Below are positions 23,456-34,019 of a stretch of DNA of 64,000 bases, in pieces. Made by a program: the position numbers and the translations under genes. The stretch is taken from positions 33,088-97,087 of the forward strand of contig MNCI01035378.1 in the NCBI GenBank assembly GCA_015680685.1, written 5' to 3'. Under the pieces are notes generated by a model, which was given only the letters and a program-made list of their open reading frames with translations, made no database searches and had not been told where the DNA came from. Within the stretch, counting starts at the first letter, position 1. The number at the start of each line of letters is the position of its first letter. The DNA comes from Gnetum montanum. Its lineage: Eukaryota; Streptophyta; Gnetopsida; Gnetales; Gnetaceae.

Positions 23456-24055
23456 CAAGATCAAGATATCAAAGTAGTTTCTTAGACTCTCTAATTAGAA
23501 ATATTTCTTATTGAGTTATTTGATCTTAAAATCACTAATAGGTAAATAGCATCAGTAGATAACTAACTCAATATTCAATCTCTAAACTTAGAAAACATAG
23601 CATAACATAGAAAAATGTCATTTTTCCTAGAAACCATAATGTGTATACTAGTCAAACTAAATAGAATTTTTATGCACTATGGTTCCAACAATAATGTACT
23701 ATCAATGTTAAAAATTTTGTATGGATAGTCTCTCTAGAGCTAGTCTAGCTCATTTCACTAGATATCTAGCATGATCCCATCCTCATCAACTACAACATCA
23801 ATATCCAAGGTCTTTTGGATCATACAACCCAACAACTAAGGATTAACCCTTACACTAATATCATCAAAAACATGAGATATCAGCCTTAATGGAAGTGAGA
23901 CTCATATAAGTACATGGGAATTCTTTAGAGAAAACTCTAAGAACCTCTTCATCCTAGTTATTATCAATGTCTAAGTAGGATGGATTGAACTTTCATTCAT
24001 AATAAGGACTTGTCTAACTCTCGCTAGCTTATTTATAATCATGGTACTTATAGTA
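23456..24055. other. Unassigned sequence before the Tat-like RT
   Basis: No reliable frame was found. If the RT at 24.1 kb were complete, its N-terminal fingers would fall here, but only doubtful matches can be read, so the region is left unassigned. Confidence 0.4.
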
Positions 24056-24640
24056 TAAATTATAAAATACATCTTTAGTGATATAATGTTCAAAATAGTC
24101 AATGATTATGTGGATGATTTAATCATCAAAATTTTTATATCATCAAATCATCCTATCGATCTTAGCTTTTTCTTACTCCAATGCAAATAATACAGCTTTC
24201 ATCTAAAATTAAAGAAATATATTTTTAATGTAGATATAGGCAAGAGTCTAGGATTTCTTATTTTTACTAATAGTATTACAATTGATCCCAGAAAGTCAAA
24301 TCAATATTAAACCTTCCTCCATCCAAGTACCTTAATGATGTGTAGCTTGCAAGGTTATCTCTAGTCAATTTACCATTTCCTTACAATCTCACTAATCAAT
24401 TCCACCCTTTATCCCATCTTCTGAAAAAAATATACCAATTTCAAATACAATTGAAAGTTTTAAGAGGCTTTCAATATGATCAAACATGATCTTACTAATG
24501 TTCCCATCCTTTATCCTCCTCAATTTGATCTTCTATTCTATCTTCATCTCTTAAAATTTGATCATTGAATTGCAACCATGCTTTTCTAATAACATCAAAA
24601 TATCATAGGCCTTCTTATCTACCTACATGTATAATTCATT
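24056..24640 (+). pseudogene. Tat-like Ty3/gypsy RT C-terminal half and first RNase H part
   Basis: Forward frames give NDYVDDLIIK (24101-24130), the RT catalytic box with both aspartates in YVDD at 24107-24118. Then come LKLKKYIFNVDIGKSLGFLI, TNSITIDPRKSNQ, and, after shifts, a thumb-like part and FKYN*KF*EAFNMIKHDL, TNVPILYPPQFD. This matches the order YVDD, LRLNPKKC.FGV, GK.LGF, PRK, AFEKIK, PPVL in plant Ty3/gypsy elements with chromodomain-free Tat-type RTs. Frame changes and stops show it is dead. The dual RNase H that follows strengthens the Tat assignment. Confidence 0.7.
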
Positions 24641-25340
24641 CTTAACTTATGAAATAAGACATTTAGATATGAGAAATTCTTACCTAGGCCATGTCTTTTC
24701 TCTTAATAAATAGAGACTCTACCTACTAGAGGCAAAGGTTAAATTGCTTCCAATCTCCATGATAAAAATTGTATGGCTAAATCAAAAACTATTTTCCCTA
24801 AGTTTTACATGTCCTTTCTTTCAAAGCATTCAATCAAGGATTAATCCATAGTAGATCTACTTACATTAGTTCCATTATCAAAGCCATCTTCCAAGACCAT
24901 TCAACCTCCCTTAAGGAATCGAACATAAGCAAGTCTTAGCTAATTCCAACTACAATCTTAACTCTTGAGGATTGTAACTTCTAATTATATTTTGATAACG
25001 CTCATATGGCTTAAGGCTATAATATGGCTTGCATCCTTAATCACAAATGTAAGAATCCTATCTATCTAACTTGTAAATTCAATTTTTCTTTTATGAATAA
25101 CAATGCCAAATATGAGGGTATTAATCAAGGAGTAATCCTAGCCATATAGTTTGAAATCAAAGGGCTTTTGGTTGGAGGGATTTCTAACAAGTAATTCACC
25201 AAGTCAAGGAAAAAAAATTCTTACAAGGTTGAGTATTTCTAGCCTTACCTTGAATTAGCTAAGAAACTTATTTTACAATTTGATGAATGCTTTCTAACAC
25301 ATGTTCATTAATTCAAAAATCACAAGCACTTGTATATCAT
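24641..25340 (+). pseudogene. Tat-like second RNase H (archaeal-type) remnant
   Basis: Downstream of the RT and connection part (FVTYEIRHFDMRNSYLGHV around 24640-24690), a second RNase H-like fold is readable. It contains LYFDNAHMA near 24980, then MNNNAKYEGINQGVILAI (about 25090-25144), FEIKGLLVGG and YLELAKKLILQFDECFLTHV (about 25240-25300). This corresponds to the DGA, NNEAEYEALIAGL, VYGDSQL and PYL..A..L...F motifs of the additional RNase H that marks the Tat lineage. The Glu of NNEAEYEA has become Lys in AKYEG, so the site is broken. Confidence 0.65.
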
Positions 25341-25480
25341 CTTTAAGTACATTGTAGTTGTCTATATCATGATTTTCAACTTCATGATAATAATAAAATA
25401 TGTTGAGGTTATAACACTTTAAGACTGGTGGATCTCCTTCCACACATTATGAAGAATCAATGGCCAATGTTTGAAAGCAC
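25341..25480. other. Junction between opposite-strand fragments
   Basis: Between the plus-strand RNase H end and the minus-strand gag end no feature is visible. The boundary between two elements, or an inversion breakpoint, must lie here. Confidence 0.4.
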
Positions 25481-26560
25481 CTAAATCTTTCATGTTGTTG
25501 TTTCAAGAGTTATTTCTGGATTATGTGCCCCTTTTTCAATAGCATGTTGTAGAGCTTTATGTAGGTCATTAGAAAGTTTTGGTACTTAGATCTATTCTAT
25601 TATGGTCTCCTTTGTTGATTCCCATTTAATGAAGTTTGCTTAATGTTGTTGGACTTCTGGTTCACTTTCTTGTTCTCTCCACTATTTAATAATGATCTTG
25701 ATGAGGCTTGGTTTAGAGAAGCTATCATTTACCTTAGATTTTAAGAGGCTTTCTTCTTTCTAGCTACCCTTTTATCATTGCAATGGAAGTTCATCTATTT
25801 CAAGTTATTACATTATAATCTTCTCAATGTGTTTTGCTAACATGGATGCTAAGTGGTCTAGGATATATGAGCTTTTCTTAATGTAACCATTGACAATTTT
25901 TTCAAAAATGTATAACAAATGATCATTAGGGAATAGATGAGTAAGTTCCATCACGACTGAAGTCCACCTAGATATGAACTTAGAGATGGAGTCATTCAAA
26001 GCCTATTTGATTGCCAAAAACTTCTTTAGTATGTTATCTATGTTAATGTTGTATTTGAATCACTCCATCAAGATTATGAACTACTCTAATAAAGTGATAT
26101 AACCACAAGAAATAGTCCTATACCATTTAAGTGTCTTGCCCATTAACGAGTTTGAGAAGCTTCTTAAAATGGTATGAGTGTAATTGGTTAATAATATGCA
26201 CTTAGAAAATATGATGACATGATTGGTTAGATGAGATTCTCCATTGTACTTGGTAAAATTAGGTAATGAAACCTCCATAGGAACTTGGGTAGGTGGGATC
26301 AATGGGTTAATAAGATCAACAAGGAGATCAGCAATGGAGACTATGAGACTTCCTCCTTGTAATGTTATGACCTTTTAGGTCTAATCCTCATTAGTTGACA
26401 ATCATAATGATAAGTCTTAGAGTAGCAGCATGAGTTCAAGAGGTACACCAGGGATGTTGAACATGGTAGGGTTACTAAGGATAATATTATGAGAAGGTAA
26501 TATAATCTAGGAAGATGCAATGATGGGGAAGAAAACTAGTTAAGAAACATTCTATTGAGA
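25481..26560 (-). pseudogene. Tat-like gag remnant
   Basis: On the minus strand, 26302-26081 reads EVSLPNFTKYNGESHLTNHV, IIFSKCILLTNYTHTILRSF and SNSLMGKTLKWYRTIS. After a shift, 25999-25808 reads NDSISKFISRWTSVVMELTH, then YIFEKIVNGYIKKS. This is the retrotransposon gag capsid pattern (PKYDG..DP..H...F, LFP.SL.G.A..WY, ES...F..R...). The upstream part to about 26560 is glycine- and asparagine-containing but not assignable. Gag builds the particle. It runs opposite to the neighbouring Tat-like RT, so the two are either different elements or were separated by an inversion. Confidence 0.65.
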
Positions 26561-27419
26561 TAATAGTTGAGAATGTGGAAGGAATGAGAGTGAGGCCCAT
26601 GAAAGGATCCACTTGTATAACTCTTGGGGATCTTTTTCAAAAACCAACCTTATACATTCCAAGAATCATAACATTTTTTATTTATCTTCATAGGTTATTA
26701 CTTAGTCATTTATAAATTTAAATTTAATGTTTTAAACACCTCAACAATCCTAATTCCTAACCAGTTCTAGGGCTTCAAATCACATAAAATCATTATTGTA
26801 AATATTTTCTAAGCCTTTTAGACATCTAGTATTGACTCCTTACTCTTTTCATGGCTTGAATTTTTATAAAAATCCCAAAAGTTTCATCCAAAAAGAGAGA
26901 AAATACGAGGAAATTTACTTCAACTAATTTTGTTAATGCAAAGCACTTAGCTAATGTAGCCTCATCAGCATAATGCACAAAAACTATATATATGTGTCTA
27001 CTATTAGAAAAATTTTTGTCATTTTAATTTTCATAAAATGAGTTTTGTAATTTTCTTTAGAGCCCAAACCTTATACAAGTCATATCCTGTAATCCAAACT
27101 TTCATTCAACCTATGCAAAAACCTATAAGCTCATAGAGTTTAGCTCTACATCATGAGGGTAGTCAACCCATGATTTATAAACCTATGAACACCCCATATT
27201 TTTGAACTCCTAAGATAACTAACATTTAAAAATGATTAAAATTAGTTAATAATTAAGAAGATTTAGCTATATTGGGAACTTCAAAATATCAAATTGTAAT
27301 TACCTAAGGGCTTAGATGCAAAAATATTTTTAAATTAAGCTAAAGTCAAGGTTGATTAATGGTAAACCCATTATGAAAAAATTTGAAAATCTAATGATTG
27401 GTAATTAATATGATTGTAG
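26561..27419 (+). promoter_or_regulatory. Element B: spacer and internal promoter-like module
   Basis: From 'aaaggatccacttgtataa' (26605) the sequence follows the spacer of element C ('gaggacccacttgtgtaat', 33149-33167) and of element A. A TATA-like box (TATATATA, 26985-26992) lies 435 bp before the extra-ORF start, at the same place as in A (455 bp) and C (479 bp). Upstream are TAATGTAG and CATCAGCAT words. The block 'gctctacatcatgagggt' near 27142 matches element A. Everything left of about 26600, including pol, has been replaced by the minus-strand gag. Confidence 0.5.
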
Positions 27420-29202
27420 ATGACGTTGAAACATGTTCTAGGGGAAAGAAATCTAGCATAGCCTATGAAGAAGAGACCAAGAGGTATGAAAGGATGTGGA
27501 TGTAGCAAGTACAAGAATAAGAAGAAATCCATGCAACAAGATCCTTGAGATAGAAGCATAAAGTAGAATCTATTAGGTAGATTCCCATAGCACACATAAG
27601 TTAATCCATTAAAGATGAGGCATGTCAAGAATGGTCTAATCTAGAGGTGATCCTCATGGAGGCATGCTTAGAGAAGATCATGATTAAAAATATTTAGATT
27701 ACTCTTCTATAGAAATCTAGCTTGAGACCCTTCTTAGGATTTGCATCCAAAGAAATCCATGAATAATTACAAGTATCGCCTCTTTGGCCAACTATCTCTA
27801 CTAATGGAAAATAGTATCTAAGAGAAACATATATCTTTTGGAATAATTATTAGATGGATGCAATAGTAAAAATGAAGGATGATATCATTTCCTACTTTAT
27901 TAATGAAATCATAAAGGCCTTAAAAGTTCCCTCTGTGGGAACAAAAGTTGTTGAAGTATCCACCCAATTAGATGTAGCGGCAAAGAAGAAATTAATGTAA
28001 AAAGCCTATAGATTTGACAAGAAATAATGTGGTGCATCCATCCAAGCAAAAAATACTATTTTAAAGATTACCTTCCATCATATGAATCCCACAATATGAC
28101 TTAGAAATATTACATCATTTTTTACAATGGCATGTATAGTTCTTTGCAAGATATTTTTAGGAAACCTATTACAATACTCTTCTTGAAGATGAAGAAGCAT
28201 TACAAATAGAATGAGAAAGGTAGAAAGACACTCATCTTCTCATGTCTAATTAAAGAAATCTACTGAAGATAAGGAATTACTTGCTAGATGAATGATGTTC
28301 TTTATAGGGTAACCATAATATCATGGCAAGAGATGATGAAAGATAAGCCTCCTATAAGGCTTTAAGAAAAGGTACCACCACCCCCCAAATACTAGAGCAA
28401 AAATTGAGCTCATAGGTGCTACTGCAAGTTTGGATGCACTAAGCTTAAGTCATCAAGCATATATAGAAGGCATTAGAGACTATCACCTTGTAATGAGCCA
28501 CTTACAAGAGCTTTCTCGAATGGTAAGCAAGTAACAAGATGAATTTTCCAACTTGTTCACTACTTAAAGAAGTCATGGAATAGTCTAAATGAATTTTGAA
28601 ATGGGAGGTATAGTAGTTATAATGTCCACTAAACTACATCCTGAGATATCTAATAATGTTACATCCTCTTTTATCACATTGGAATATGAGGATGGATTAA
28701 CTATGGTAATTATGCCACATCAAAGATAAGAGACTATTGGAAAGATTGTTATAGATTCTATCAAGGAAGATCTAAAGGTTCCTACAACATTAATGCCATA
28801 CCTCACTATAATGGCAAACATCCAAATATTTGTATGGGCTATATCTAGGGATACATGAATAATGAGCATAACCAAACATAAGGAGATGTTAAAAAGACTA
28901 GTCAAAGTTGAACTAATAACTCCAAATATCTTCAACACTCATGAAGATATAATAATGGTTGAGTTTGTGTTCATAACTATGAAGAAAAAGTTATCCATCT
29001 TTGAGGCCCAACTACAACAAGCAGAGTTATTAGACCAACAACTATGAGATGAAGTTACACAACTTTATGTCTATTTGTCTAACCTTATCATCCATCAACT
29101 TAGCCTAACTAAAGATGAGATGTTTAATCAATTAAAGACTAAGAAATAGCATGTGGACACTGAAAAAGAAAAGACCATGTAGGATGATTTTTTATCTAAA
29201 GC
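27420..29202 (+). pseudogene. Element B: extra ORF (aORF), first part
   Basis: The start ATG (27420) follows 'tgattgtag', a good splice acceptor; element C has 'tgattgcag' in the same place. The N-terminal block reads SSLRPFLGFASKEIHE, then SPLWPTIS, YLRETYIFWNN, VPSVGTKVVEVSTQLDVAAK and KNTILKITFHHMNP. These align with FxSFxExxxKEF, SPLWPILF, WYLGEMY and HTYFKIVxYHLNP of the other copies. The following 900 bp are Glu/Lys/Leu-rich and look helical (for example MSITKHKEMLKRLVKVEL and KKKLSIFEAQLQQAELLDQQ). Stops are frequent. The frame is cut at 29207 by element C. Same unknown family as in elements A and C. Confidence 0.6.
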
Positions 29203-29207
29203 CCTGG
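29203..29207 (+). repeat. Element C: target-site duplication, left (CCTGG)
   Basis: CCTGG immediately before the 5' LTR recurs immediately after the 3' LTR at 37122-37126, the exact 5-bp duplication expected of Ty3/gypsy integration. Confidence 0.85.
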
Positions 29208-30033
29208 TGATGGGATGTGATATCGCGTCCGCCACGATATTGCATCCCCCGTGATATCGCGTCTTCCCCTGCGATATTGCGTACACGATATCATAGTGCA
29301 CCACCAATTCTATAAATAAGAGCTAGCTCTCCCTTGTTTATTATCCTAGTTTAGATTGTAGCTAAACTCTAGTAGTTTGATCCCTCCAGAGATAGATTAT
29401 TTTCCCATGTCTACCCGTAGTGTGGTGAATGTAATTGTACGACATCCTTATTCGAGTGTGACATACTTGGACATGCACATGACCAGAAATAAAGATCGAG
29501 ATTACTTCATCATTGCAACATTCACTTTATTTATTTATCTAATTTTTATCTACTTCTTTCCTAATTAGTTTCTCGTACCCTTAAACTCATGTTAGAATGC
29601 AAAATGAGTAAGATTTAATTACGAGCATTTAAGTGTGACTACTTGGTAACCTAGTGGCGTACCTAGGATCTGTGCTTGGTAATCCTAGTGGTAGTCGTGC
29701 ATGAAGTCCAAGATGTGTACGGATGATCAAGGAACGACTACTCATCGCACTTAGGCTATATTAGATTCTCTTATCCTTTCCTCCTAGCTTTGTTAATATT
29801 ACCTTCCATTGCCTTCAGGAGTAGCATTAGATTAGGAACACATCATACACCTCACTCTGGACTAAACCATACGTGACAAAGATAATACTAGTTCAGGTGG
29901 GAAGACAACAAATTACGACCTAAGGTTAATGATCTAGGTGCCACAACTAGTCCATTTATGAAGTTCGACTGGATCACACATGAAAATTCTTGTATTCATA
30001 TGGTTGAGTGTAGGGGTATCTCGCCACTCATCA
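29208..30033 (+). repeat. Element C: 5' LTR (826 bp)
   Basis: Starts TGATGGGATGTG and ends 'gccactcatca'. The U3 region holds five GATATYGC-type motifs at 29219, 29236, 29253, 29273 and 29287, 14-20 bp apart, followed by a TATA box (TATAAATA, 29311-29318). Downstream sequence up to the end is co-linear with the 3' LTR at 36312-37121. Confidence 0.9.
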
Positions 30034-30034
30034 T

Positions 30035-30052
30035 TGGCATCGTTTCCAGGGA
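30035..30052 (+). promoter_or_regulatory. Element C: primer-binding site (tRNA-Asp type)
   Basis: TGGCATCGTTTCCAGGGA begins two bases after the LTR. It agrees with the Athila-type tRNA-Asp site TGGCGCCGTTGCCGGGGA at 14 of 18 positions; three of the four differences are transitions. Confidence 0.8.
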
Positions 30053-30176
30053 CGGTGCTAGTTATCTAGATTAGTTATATCATAAAAGGTCGTTGTAAAG
30101 TAATTAATGATATATCTTTTAGAAAAAATAATAATTATTAAAAGTCACATATAAATTCACACACAAGTTCGCAACC

Positions 30177-32102
30177 ATGCCTCTTCTACAAGATAATAAT
30201 AATGCCACACTTAGTGGGGAAGTTCATTGGAGAACCAACGAACTATATGATGATGAAGATTAGAGTATACAACCTGAAGTGGGGGTTTCTTATAAAAATG
30301 AATAAAAAAAACGTCATCACAACACACGAAGACATAACTTACCTAATGACAATGAACCTCCACTAGCCACTACAAGCTTAACGCAAATACAAGAGGCTGT
30401 TTGAATCTCACGTAGGCATCGTAAAGAGAGTCGTCTACCTAGGCTCGATTTAAACAACTTTCCCAAATTTTCAAGAGGCTATGACTTAGATCCACATCAA
30501 CATTTACAAGCCTTCTACGATGCCTGTGCATGGAATAACATTGATAATGGATGGAAAAAACTTAAGCTCTTTCCTATGACACTCATTGACCAAGCAAAAG
30601 TATGGTATAGATCTTTAAAACCAAATTTGATATGATGCTGGTCAACAATGGTAGAAGTCTTTAACGAAAAATATCAAATCTACGCAAGAGTGTCAGCCTT
30701 GAGGAAACAAATCCAAGGATGGGAACAAGCACAACATGAACTCTTGGACATGGCCTTAGAAAGATATTATGCACTATTAAACAACTGTCTAGGCCATGGG
30801 TTTTCTGAGGAAAGGCTAATGTACCATGTCATTGATGGGCTACGTAATGAAACAAGAGAGACCTTAGGAATATATGTCCAAGGTCAACTATACGAACTAT
30901 GAATCCATCAAGTCCAAGAGCTTATTAAGTGGGTAGCAAAATAAGAAGGAGATATGGCTAGATGGGAGAGTGTTGAAAAACATCAGCAGGACTAGAATTT
31001 CAACTTAACAAAGGTCCATGATCATAACAAGGAGAAATCAACCAATATCAATGTGGAAACATCATCTTTGCCAATACAATAATAATTAGAGGAAGTTGAG
31101 GAAAAGATCAATAAGATGTTGGAATGGATGTATCAAAAGTGTGAAGAATTTATCAACACCATAGGAGATAGAGTTTTGACAACCCAAGAAGCAAGACAAA
31201 ACATTAGACATTCAGAGAAAAAGAATGAAGGGAATAAGTGCTCAATTGCTAATCATACGTATGAATACAACATATGCTTGTACGATCACCCCAAGGGCCA
31301 ATGCCCAATATTGTTACATTTACAGGAGCATTGGGGAAGCATGCTACATCCAGAGTTCATACAGAGATACTGTGTTCGATCACAATGGCAACAATCCCAG
31401 TCATGGGGGAAACCATCCCTACACTAGAGGCACCCTTCATATTATCCAAACCCAAACACTTATCAAGTTCAACATCATGTTTCTCCAGTTGGGCCAACAT
31501 ACTTTATCTCACCACAGTACTCTTCTCCTCAATACTATCAGCCCATCCCTCCAACACAACCACCACCTTATGCACATTATACTCCTCCTAATTTTCAACA
31601 TTCTCATCCTTTCCCTCCTTCCACAGTACCACCAACTATTCCTAAGGTGCCTGCACCTTAGCAACATCAAAAGCGCCCCTTCTTTAAACACGGCCATAAG
31701 AAGGGACAACCCAATCCTGAGTCCACTGCATCCTCCAACTCAGCACAAGCCCCACACTGTGGTGCACCCTTACCTTTGAACCCAATGCCTCATGTAACTT
31801 CATCAGGGCCACCAACTAACACTCCAACAACCATACAACCTAATGAACACAACCATGGGAGGCATCATCCTAATCCTTGCATACCATCTAATAGCCTCAA
31901 ATATCATAGTGGGTCAACTCATTATCCAGGAACTACATCATATAAACTTTCCCACTATACTCATTATAATCAAGTGTGTGAAACCTAATGGAGTAAGTAT
32001 GGCCAAGCCCCAATACTTCCAACATGCAAGGATCCTCATTTTCCATTTATTAATCTTTGTCATACTCAACCAATTCATTATGGGGGATATCCCCCATCCT
32101 AA
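30177..32102 (+). pseudogene. Element C: gag
   Basis: The ATG at 30177 lies 125 bp after the primer site and starts MPLLQDNNNATLSGEVHW. The capsid part reads LPRLDLNNFPKFSRGYDL, DPHQHLQAFYDACAWNN, LKLFPMTLIDQAKVWYRSL, EVFNEKYQIYARVSALRKQ and LLDMALERYYALLNNCLGHG. This is the retrotransposon gag pattern (hydrophobic LFP..L...A..WY, then RF...Y). A Cys/His-containing segment near 31240-31310 may be a zinc-knuckle relic. The tail is rich in Pro, Gln, Tyr and His and ends HYGGYPPS at the stop 32100-32102. Several stops and at least one shift near 31.3-31.4 kb break it. Gag supplies the particle and is the only classical retrotransposon protein in this element. Confidence 0.75.
32081..32099 (+). 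promoter_or_regulatory. Element C: internal polypurine-like tract at the gag end
   Basis: TGGGGGATATCCCCCATCC overlaps the last codons of gag. It matches TGGGGGATATGGCCATCC after integrase in element A, marking the junction where pol would have been. The sequence is also palindromic (GGGGGATATCCCCC). Confidence 0.4.
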
Positions 32103-33470
32103 TAACAAGCAAGATTAATAATCACTTTTTATTTTCTTTGATTTTACAACTTTTTGTTTTCCCGTTTTTCATTTTTCCATTTTTTGTTTTATCTTTTTGT
32201 ATTTTTTTCTTTTTTATAAGTAATCTTGTCTATGAATAAAACACTCATGTGGATCATTGGTTGAGGTGTGTTCTATGTTATTAAGTCTTGAGTGAGAAAT
32301 TATTTGGACAGTGAGCCCATTACACCCACTCATCCATTCTACAAATAAGAGGGTCTATTCAAGGGTATAGTGATATTCTTGAAATTCTTAAAACTTAAAA
32401 TTAATTTTTTTGTTCATTGTACCTAGAATGAAGAAGTATGGACCAAGAGGGAATGATTAGGGTGTGACATCAAGGGGACTTGTAGATTCTCTTTGGTGAC
32501 ATCTGTGGGAGTTATCATGTAACCTGGTTGTACTAAGATCCTTGTAGAATTAATGAAAAATGGGAGTAAGAGTAATCAAAAGGGCACTCAAAATTTAAAG
32601 GCTGTTCTAGGGGGTCCCACTGGAAAGACATGCATCCATGCCTAAAGGTTGGCAGCTTCTTTGGATTTAGTATTCAAGAAAAAAAGAAGAAAGAAAAAGA
32701 AAAGAAAAGTGCCACAAAACAAAAGTAACTCCTTGCTTGAACAAAATGCCAAGTGATCATCCACCTTGTTGTTATGGTACCCTCATAGTTGCTCATCATG
32801 GGATAAAATAATGTGATGTCACTAATTAGAGGAATGGACTTGGTCCTAATCTTGGAATGATGGGTTAATGACACCTTAATCATGATTTACATGTAGGATT
32901 CATTGTACCTTGGGTCAGTTACCTCATGTCCCAATCTCTACGATCCTTTCTCTAGTTCATCTCATCTCACTGTTCATGTAATTGTAGCTCATGTCCCGTG
33001 TAGCATAGAGTTTTCATCTCATTCCAGTGATAATTACATGTGTGTGTTTTGTGGAGTTAGTGTAGATTACATTTAACCCTTCTAGTGTCCACAGACACTT
33101 TAAGTGTGATTACACAAGGACATTATAAGTTGAAACCTACTTTGGGGAGGACCCACTTGTGTAATTTTTGTTGTAATCTTTACTTATGACATAGCTCACA
33201 CCATTTCTCATCCTTAGCTTATTTTCCTAACATTCTTTCGCTACTATTATCCCTCTAAATTTCAATGTTCCTATGTACCATTACATATCCTTTTTCTTAC
33301 CACCCAAGGTTTTATTGATCAAATTCACATCATCATAATTCATGGTGCCTTTTGAGTTAATGAAATTACCCTAGAATCCCTTAATCATAGTCAATTTCCT
33401 CAAATTCCAACGTTAATTTTGAAAAAAATCATTAAAAAGTTAGTATTTTCATGAGTCTCACATCACTAGG
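32103..33470 (+). other. Element C: spacer
   Basis: Non-coding DNA homologous to the spacers of elements A and B. It begins with T-rich runs (32120-32220) and has an A/G-rich stretch at 32678-32708. No supportable gene is present. Confidence 0.6.
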
Positions 33471-34019
33471 GACGAGATATCACGTCCCACGTGATATTGC
33501 GTACGCGATGTATCGTACACGATATCATGTCCTTGCCACCTATAAATAGGTACCCCCCCCTGCAACACTTAGCATCATTTTGCCATTCACACGGGGGGAG
33601 TTGAAATTTTTCTCTGTGACTTGCGATTGCGTGACCCTTGTTTTTCCACTCATATCTTGCTCACTGGTGCTCCGATTTTAATTCCATTTGAACCTACTTG
33701 AACCTGGAGTGTTCAGCTTAGTTGTGGGGGAGAGATACTTGATAAAAAGTGCCTAAATTTTTTGAAATTTATCATCACCCAAAGGACATCAATTAGGGTA
33801 ATTAACTTTAACACTTAGAATAATTGTGCCTAAAAATCATTTAACCCTTAGGTATACCGGGAGACTAAAATGGAAACCACCTAAGTCATAGGACCCCATT
33901 ATTATAAAATTTCGGGCATGGTCACACATTGTAACATAAGATCTTTAATAAAGGCAAGTAGTAAGGTATAACTTAACTTCAAAAACAACCTTACTAATGC
34001 TTGCCCTGTGTGATTGCAG
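33471..34019 (+). promoter_or_regulatory. Element C: internal promoter-like module with LTR-type motif array
   Basis: GATATCAC (33476), GATATTGC (33493), a GATGTATCG variant (33508) and GATATCAT (33521) form an array like that in the element's LTR U3. The 14 bases GTACACGATATCAT (33515-33528) are identical to 29281-29294 in the 5' LTR. A TATA box (TATAAATA, 33541-33548) follows 20 bp after the last motif, compared with 24 bp in the LTR. The region then runs 479 bp to the extra-ORF start. At its end 'ttgccctgtgtgattgcag' (33999-34019, directly before ATG) is a good plant splice acceptor; 'ttag|gtatacc' near 33850 could be a donor. Promoter and intron are inferences from sequence. Confidence 0.55.

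Noticed and set aside
29208-29320. GATATYGC array as a CRISPR-like array
   Set aside because: Units of 8 bp with variable short spacing inside an LTR; no repeat-spacer structure and a plant context.
31225-32239. Overlapping forward frames in the gag tail of element C
   Set aside because: Only the Pro/Gln/Tyr-rich frame continues gag; the others are shadows in other phases.
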